From assembly GCF_900105615.1 (NCBI RefSeq), contig NZ_LT630003.1, positions 434,001-498,000 of the forward strand: DNA of 64,000 nucleotides, given 5' to 3'. Shown here one piece after another: positions 59,520 to 64,000 of the stretch. Both the position numbers and the translations under genes were made by a program. This DNA comes from Lacrimispora sphenoides JCM 1415. Its GTDB lineage: Bacteria; Bacillota; Clostridia; Lachnospirales; Lachnospiraceae. Within the stretch, counting starts at the first letter, position 1. Each line of letters opens with the position of its first letter. The notes under the pieces are model-generated. The model searched no databases, was not told the origin of the DNA, and saw only the letters and a list, made by a program, of their open reading frames with translations.

Positions 59520-61337
59520 ATGCAAGATTGCTATATGCCCACGGGGAACGAATTTGTCAGCCTGCCGACATTGAACCAGACTACGGCTTCGATAGAAAGC
59601 TTTACGGTGCTGCATATGGGCTACAAAGGGATGCTGGCTTTTTGGGGCGGCGAAAGCGAACCTCTCATACGGCCTTTTGTGCAGGCGGAGGAAGGGGATC
59701 TGCTCTGTGATTTGGAATGGCAGCGGGAAGGTAACTGGATTCCCAGGTTTGAATCGGTGAAGGAAGGCGTTCGTACAGAGGGAATTTATCTGGCTCCCAT
59801 AGGACAGAAGGCTTTTGCCATACGTTTGACCGTCACGAATCATTCCGGCAGAGAACGTAAGATTTCCTGCGGTGTCAGAGGGGTGTGGGGAAATGTGACC
59901 CACAGCGTCAACGAGGATAAGACGGTTACGGGACAGAGAAAGGTCTACCGCTCCGGCTGGAATGAAGGACCAGTCTTTGATTTATCCATTGGAATGCCGG
60001 TTATGGCATTTGCACCTATGGCGGCATTGCCTGTTAAATGGGAATTTGAACAGAATGAGGAAATACGCTACAAAGGGACCCATGATTGCCTGTTAAAATC
60101 CGGCGAGTCAGTGGTACTGGACATTTTCTGGGGCGTGGGTTTTGAAGAGGTGGCTGCGGCCACGGCGGCTAAGGAGCTTTTGCGGCAGAGTTTTGATGCG
60201 GTTTATGAGGAAACTCTCTGCTGGCTATCCAAGCGGCAGAAAACCGTGGGCATACCAGAGATGGATTCTCTGTTAAACCGGAACTTGTTTTTTAACTTCT
60301 TTTATGCTACGGGTATGACCATGGATACAGAGGAAGTGGTCATGGTCACTTCCAGAAGTCCCAGGTATTACGTCAGCGCAGCCTATTGGGACAGAGACAG
60401 CCTGCTGTGGAGTTTTCCCTCCATTCTTAAAGCGGACCCGGAGTATGCAAAGGAACTTCTTAATTATGTATTTACCCGCCAGATCAGACAAATCGGCATT
60501 CACAGCCGTTACATAGACGGGACGGTTTTGGAACCGGGATTCGAACTGGATGAACTCTGCGCCCCTATAATGGCCCTCAGCCGTTACGTAAATGCTACGG
60601 GAGAGGTTTCTGTTTTACAGGAAAGCCATATTGAGAGTGGAGTAAAGAAAATTCTTTCGATTCTAAAGACCAAGAGAAGTGAGGCCCTTCATCTGTATGA
60701 AACTTTTTTACAGCCTACGGATGACATGCGGGTTTATCCTTATGGCACATATAACAATGTTTTAACTTGGCGGTGCCTGCGGGATCTGGAGAAGCTGTAT
60801 CAAAATTTATGGCCTACTGAAACGCTTAAGTGGCTGGAAGAGGAAGTTTCGTGCCTGTTTGACGCCATTAGAACCCATTGCAGGAAGGAGTATCAGGGAA
60901 AAATGATTTTTGCCTGGTCCGTAGATGAGGATGGGAACTGGGACGTTTACGACGAACCGCCGGGAAGCCTGGAGCTTTTGCCCTATTTAGGCTTTTGCGG
61001 CAAGGAGGATCCTGTTTGGCAAAATACAATTGAGATTTTACGAAGTCCGGATTACCAATACTCTTTTGCAGGAAAGCCTTTTTCCGACATTGGCTGCCCC
61101 CATGCGCCCCACCCCTGGATAATGAGCGTTGCCAACGGGCTGGTCAGCGGCAGGAAGGAAGCGTCTTTAGACTTTCTGCGCAGGGCTTCCATGGACAATG
61201 GAATCGCCTGTGAAAGCGTAGATGAAATGACAGGCGAATGTACCACGGGAGCCGCGTTTGCAACTTGTGCCGGATTTCTGGCCTATTGTTTAATGGAAGG
61301 GCTGAATGAGGGAGGTGTGGATCATGATTCAGTATGA
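59520..61337 (+). CDS. Six-hairpin glycosidase-like protein
   Basis: The 605-residue protein has a beta-sandwich first part (about 1-215) and an (alpha/alpha)6 second part. The strip YYVSAAYWDRDSLLWSFPSIL (split here as YYVSAAYWDRDS and LLWSFPSIL, about 283-303) and YIDGTVLEPGFELDELC carry acidic residues placed like the catalytic acid and base of six-hairpin enzymes. It has no signal peptide, so it works in the cytoplasm. It is coupled to a GH65 enzyme, so both likely handle the same glucoside or oligosaccharide. GGGGAGGTGTTTTT precedes the ATG. The exact GH family is not certain. Confidence 0.7.
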   Translation: MQDCYMPTGNEFVSLPTLNQTTASIESFTVLHMGYKGMLAFWGGESEPLIRPFVQAEEGDLLCDLEWQREGNWIPRFESVKEGVRTEGIYLAPIGQKAFAIRLTVTNHSGRERKISCGVRGVWGNVTHSVNEDKTVTGQRKVYRSGWNEGPVFDLSIGMPVMAFAPMAALPVKWEFEQNEEIRYKGTHDCLLKSGESVVLDIFWGVGFEEVAAATAAKELLRQSFDAVYEETLCWLSKRQKTVGIPEMDSLLNRNLFFNFFYATGMTMDTEEVVMVTSRSPRYYVSAAYWDRDSLLWSFPSILKADPEYAKELLNYVFTRQIRQIGIHSRYIDGTVLEPGFELDELCAPIMALSRYVNATGEVSVLQESHIESGVKKILSILKTKRSEALHLYETFLQPTDDMRVYPYGTYNNVLTWRCLRDLEKLYQNLWPTETLKWLEEEVSCLFDAIRTHCRKEYQGKMIFAWSVDEDGNWDVYDEPPGSLELLPYLGFCGKEDPVWQNTIEILRSPDYQYSFAGKPFSDIGCPHAPHPWIMSVANGLVSGRKEASLDFLRRASMDNGIACESVDEMTGECTTGAAFATCAGFLAYCLMEGLNEGGVDHDSV

Positions 61338-63459
61338 ACCATGGAGGATTCGCTGTGAGGGCAGAGAAGATCCCAAATTTTTGGAAAGTATATTCAGCCA
61401 GTCAAATGGCTATCTGGGTTCCCGGTGTACGTTTTTTATGGATGGGGCGAAGGCTTACGAGCGCTGTAATTATCTGGCGGGCGGCTTTGATTATATCAGT
61501 CCCGGTGTCACGGATATGGTGAACTTACCGGATTTGTTTCACTTTCAGCTATCCCTGGGGACAGGGGAATACCAATCCTTTACCCAGACCCTGGATATGC
61601 GCAACGGCCTTTTTGAGAGGAAGTCGGTGTGGAAAGATAAGGAAGGAAGAGAAACGCAAATTGACATTTCCCGTTTTATCAGCATGGACAACAAACACGT
61701 GTCAGCCCTTTCACTGGAATTGACGGCATTAAACTACAGCGGGAATGCAGCTGTTTTCATGGGGATAGACGGGAAAACCGTGAACCTTCCTGTGGATGAC
61801 GACCAGACTAAGGAAAACTTGGATACCGTGTCTTTGCTCTCTGTTTCTGAAACGGAAACGGGGGAGGGCTACTGTTTCCTGAAGGCTGGCAGTAAAGCTT
61901 CCAGCCGTTTGCATGTAGCCATGACTGCCCGGATTTTCCAGAACCAGGGGACTGCTAAGGACGCTTCGACACCTGACTGTCCGGCGAAAGAACTGAATAT
62001 TCCTCTGTTGGAAGGGGAAAAGGTGAGGATCGAAAAGATTCTTTATACGGAAGCGGTTCTGGTGGATTCGGAAACGTTCCCCCAAGGCGGGCAGGACTTG
62101 CGCCCTCATGTCATAAACCGTTCTTTTGCGGAACTGCTAAAAGACAGCGAAGGGGCCTGGAAATCCCGCTGGGACCAGGCCGACATAGAGATTACCCAAA
62201 AAGGAAACGACAGCACCATTCAGTCCGCCCTGCGGTACAATTTATTTCAGCTTATTCAAAATTGCCCCTTTGAGGACGCGACAGTCAGCATTGGCGCAAG
62301 GGGCCTGACCCATGGACGGTATAAGGGCTGCTGTTTTTGGGATACGGATATTTTCCTGCTGCCGTTTTACCTGTATACGGACCCGCAGGCCGCAAGAAAT
62401 TTAATCCTGTTTCGCTTAAATACTCTGCCGGACGCAAAGAAGAACGCAAAGGCGCTGAATCTGCCGGGGGCAAGGTATCCGTGGATGTGTGCCATAGGAG
62501 GAATAGAACAGTGCCAGAGCTGGGACATCGGGCGTTGTGAGATTCACATTACCGCAGACGTAGCCTATGCGGTTGATAACTACTTAAAGGTTTCAGGAGA
62601 TGAAACCCTGGATAGCCAGTCAGCGCAGCTGTATGTGGAAACCGCAAGATATTGGGCCGGAAGATTTTCCTATGACCAAAGAAAGGATGTATATAACCTG
62701 CTCTTTGTGAAAGGACCCGACGAATACTGCGGCGTTTCGGGAAACAACGCCTATACAGTACTTTTAGCCCGCCATAATCTCCGGCTGGCTTTGCAGGCGG
62801 TCCAGAGGAAAAAAGCGGCAGCTAAGGCTTCGGAAATGAAAACATGGCGGGACATCATAGAAAAAAGCCGGATTGAGTATGATTCAGACAGGGACTTGTA
62901 CATTCAGGATGATAATTTCCTCCGGCTGGAAGCATTTCCGGGGCAGAAGGCCGGGGATGGAAGCGCAGCTTACCATCAGTACGATTTTGACTGGCTCCAA
63001 AGGTATCAGGTGTTAAAGCAGGCGGATCTGGTACTGCTCATGGTACTGAAGCCAGAATTGTTTACGGACCGGGAGCAAAAAGCGATCTGGGATTTTTATG
63101 AACCGCTGACACTTCATGATTCCAGCCTAAGCTTTGGGATTCACGCATGGGCGGCGGCATATTTGGGCCTGGAGCAGAAGGCTTGTGAATATTTTGATAA
63201 AAGCCTGTTTCTGGATCTGGAAAACCGGATGAAGAATACGGGGCGGGAAGGCATTCATTTGGCTGCGGCAGGGGCCACCTGGCAGTCGGTGGTTTTTGGA
63301 TTCGCAGGTCTGGCACTGGGAACCGACGGCAAGCCGGAGTTATCTCCAAAGCTTCCAAAGGACTGGGAACGTTTATCTTTTCACTTTTATATCAAAGGAA
63401 AGCGGTACCTTGCGGTGATTGACGGAGAAGGCGGTAAGATAGAAGCGGAAGAGGATTAA
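61324..63459 (+). CDS. GH65-family glycoside phosphorylase or hydrolase
   Basis: ATG at 61324, 14 bases inside the preceding gene and after GGAGGTGTGGATC, gives 711 residues, the usual GH65 length. The opening FSQSNGYLGSRCTFFMDG, the central CCFWDTDIFLLPFYLY and the catalytic GPDEYCGVSGNNAYT (Glu as general acid, about residue 462) are family marks. FYEPLTLHDSSLSFGIHAWA follows in the lower part. Most members split alpha-glucosides (maltose, kojibiose, trehalose, nigerose) with phosphate. The motif DEYC in place of DEYH may mark a special group. It is a cytoplasmic enzyme; its partner is the six-hairpin protein upstream. Confidence 0.85.
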   Translation: MIQYEPWRIRCEGREDPKFLESIFSQSNGYLGSRCTFFMDGAKAYERCNYLAGGFDYISPGVTDMVNLPDLFHFQLSLGTGEYQSFTQTLDMRNGLFERKSVWKDKEGRETQIDISRFISMDNKHVSALSLELTALNYSGNAAVFMGIDGKTVNLPVDDDQTKENLDTVSLLSVSETETGEGYCFLKAGSKASSRLHVAMTARIFQNQGTAKDASTPDCPAKELNIPLLEGEKVRIEKILYTEAVLVDSETFPQGGQDLRPHVINRSFAELLKDSEGAWKSRWDQADIEITQKGNDSTIQSALRYNLFQLIQNCPFEDATVSIGARGLTHGRYKGCCFWDTDIFLLPFYLYTDPQAARNLILFRLNTLPDAKKNAKALNLPGARYPWMCAIGGIEQCQSWDIGRCEIHITADVAYAVDNYLKVSGDETLDSQSAQLYVETARYWAGRFSYDQRKDVYNLLFVKGPDEYCGVSGNNAYTVLLARHNLRLALQAVQRKKAAAKASEMKTWRDIIEKSRIEYDSDRDLYIQDDNFLRLEAFPGQKAGDGSAAYHQYDFDWLQRYQVLKQADLVLLMVLKPELFTDREQKAIWDFYEPLTLHDSSLSFGIHAWAAAYLGLEQKACEYFDKSLFLDLENRMKNTGREGIHLAAAGATWQSVVFGFAGLALGTDGKPELSPKLPKDWERLSFHFYIKGKRYLAVIDGEGGKIEAEED

Positions 63460-63485
63460 AAAATAATAAGAAGGAAGGTGATTTT

Positions 63486-64000
63486 ATGAAGCGGCCTGGT
63501 TTAAAGGATGTGGCAGAAAAGGCGGGGGTTTCCATAGCCACGGTGTCTTATGTGATCAATAATACGCCCTCGCAAAGCTTAAGTCCTGAAACAATTAAGC
63601 GGGTGAATGATGCCATAAAGGAACTGGGATACATCCCCAATCTGGCAGCCCGCACCCTGGTAAACAACAAAAGCAATTTATTAGGGGTGCTGATTCCCCA
63701 GACGGAATCAGGAAAAGAATTAATGTTCTCCAATCCCTTTTACGGCGATTTCATGTCGGCGGCAGAGTATACAGCCCGCAAAAGCGGTTATCACATCATG
63801 ATTTCCGGAGCCGATTCCGGCCAGACTTATGCGGAAGTGGCAAGGACCCGGGGACTGGATGGAGTGATCGTGGTGGGGATGAATGACGACGAGGAATGCC
63901 GTCAGTTAAAAACCTTGAACATTCCAGTGGTATTGGTGGACAGTTACTGCGAAGCTGCCGGCTTTCACAGGGTCAGCGTGGATGATATGCAGGGCGGGTA
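63486..64000 (+). CDS. LacI-family regulator, 5' part
   Basis: ATG at 63486 has AAGGAAGGTGATTTT upstream. The visible 171 residues give the LacI helix-turn-helix (LKDVAEKAGVSIATVSYVIN, residues 5-24), the hinge helix NLAARTLVNN and the first half of the sugar-binding domain (LLGVLIPQTES to VDDMQGG). The gene continues past the window edge. It follows the GH65 gene by 26 bases and probably binds the palindrome at 59485 upstream of the operon, answering to the sugar that these enzymes handle. Confidence 0.9.
   Translation, partial: MKRPGLKDVAEKAGVSIATVSYVINNTPSQSLSPETIKRVNDAIKELGYIPNLAARTLVNNKSNLLGVLIPQTESGKELMFSNPFYGDFMSAAEYTARKSGYHIMISGADSGQTYAEVARTRGLDGVIVVGMNDDEECRQLKTLNIPVVLVDSYCEAAGFHRVSVDDMQGG

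Overview
The window looks like chromosomal DNA of a low-to-moderate GC, spore-forming Firmicute of the Lachnospiraceae/Clostridia type. The signs are strong AGGAGG-type ribosome sites with short spacers, GTG/TTG starts, a LysM-GH18 spore-cortex-type hydrolase, clostridial agr genes, rhodanese lipoproteins and GH65-type sugar enzymes. No rRNA, tRNA or CRISPR array was seen.

Layout. (1) 1-3.1 kb is island debris: the end of an McrC-like gene, an HNH-like protein, a DUF6508-like stub fused to the 3' end of a DUF1703 nuclease gene, and the 3' end of a tyrosine integrase. (2) 3.1-6.8 kb is a BlaI/M56 (BlaR1-like) sensor pair facing a dyad-bearing promoter and a run of tiny peptides and small membrane or secreted proteins, flanked by two diverged copies of a hairpin repeat. 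(3) 6.8-10.1 kb holds an HD protein, a methyltransferase, a LysM-GH18 hydrolase and a Bfd-like [2Fe-2S] protein. (4) 10.3-23.1 kb is a sulfur/redox-looking cluster: two rhodanese lipoproteins, two TVP38/TMEM64 membrane proteins around an Fe-S protein, a C_GCAxxG_C_C protein, a fused glycosyltransferase, an APH-like kinase, a YnjBCD-like ABC transporter and a nucleoside hydrolase. Its gene content recalls E. coli ydjXYZ-ynjBCDE. (5) 23.2-26.7 kb is an XRE regulator and a complete agr-type quorum-sensing locus (response regulator, kinase, AgrD, AgrB). (6) 26.7-59.4 kb is a large co-directional cluster that I read as a contractile injection system of T6SS-like logic in a Gram-positive: VWA protein, sheath-like protein, two paralogous tube proteins, J-domain protein, two FHA proteins, two PP2C-like proteins, candidate baseplate proteins, two VgrG-like spikes, a DUF4280 PAAR-like protein, a Rhs effector with immunity candidates, and an Hsp70-like ATPase. 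(7) 59.4-64 kb is a sugar locus: a six-hairpin glycosidase-like protein, a GH65 enzyme and a LacI regulator running off the edge.

How it works together. The most striking link is regulatory. Pairs of ACCAAATTCGG-like direct repeats with exactly 21-bp spacing lie both upstream of agrDB (25774/25795) and upstream of the first gene of the injection-system cluster (26702/26723). This is the arrangement expected for a LytTR response regulator, so cell density sensed through the agr peptide probably switches on the injection system. A hairpin terminator after the sheath and tube genes would give those high-copy parts more transcript than the rest. The FHA and PP2C proteins suggest control by Ser/Thr phosphorylation, although no kinase is visible here. 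The J-domain and Hsp70-like pair may do work that ClpV does in Gram-negative T6SS; no ClpV, TssM, TssL or TssJ is visible. The spike and effector stretch (38.8-55.6 kb) is AT-richer than the structural backbone on both sides and looks like an exchangeable cargo cassette.
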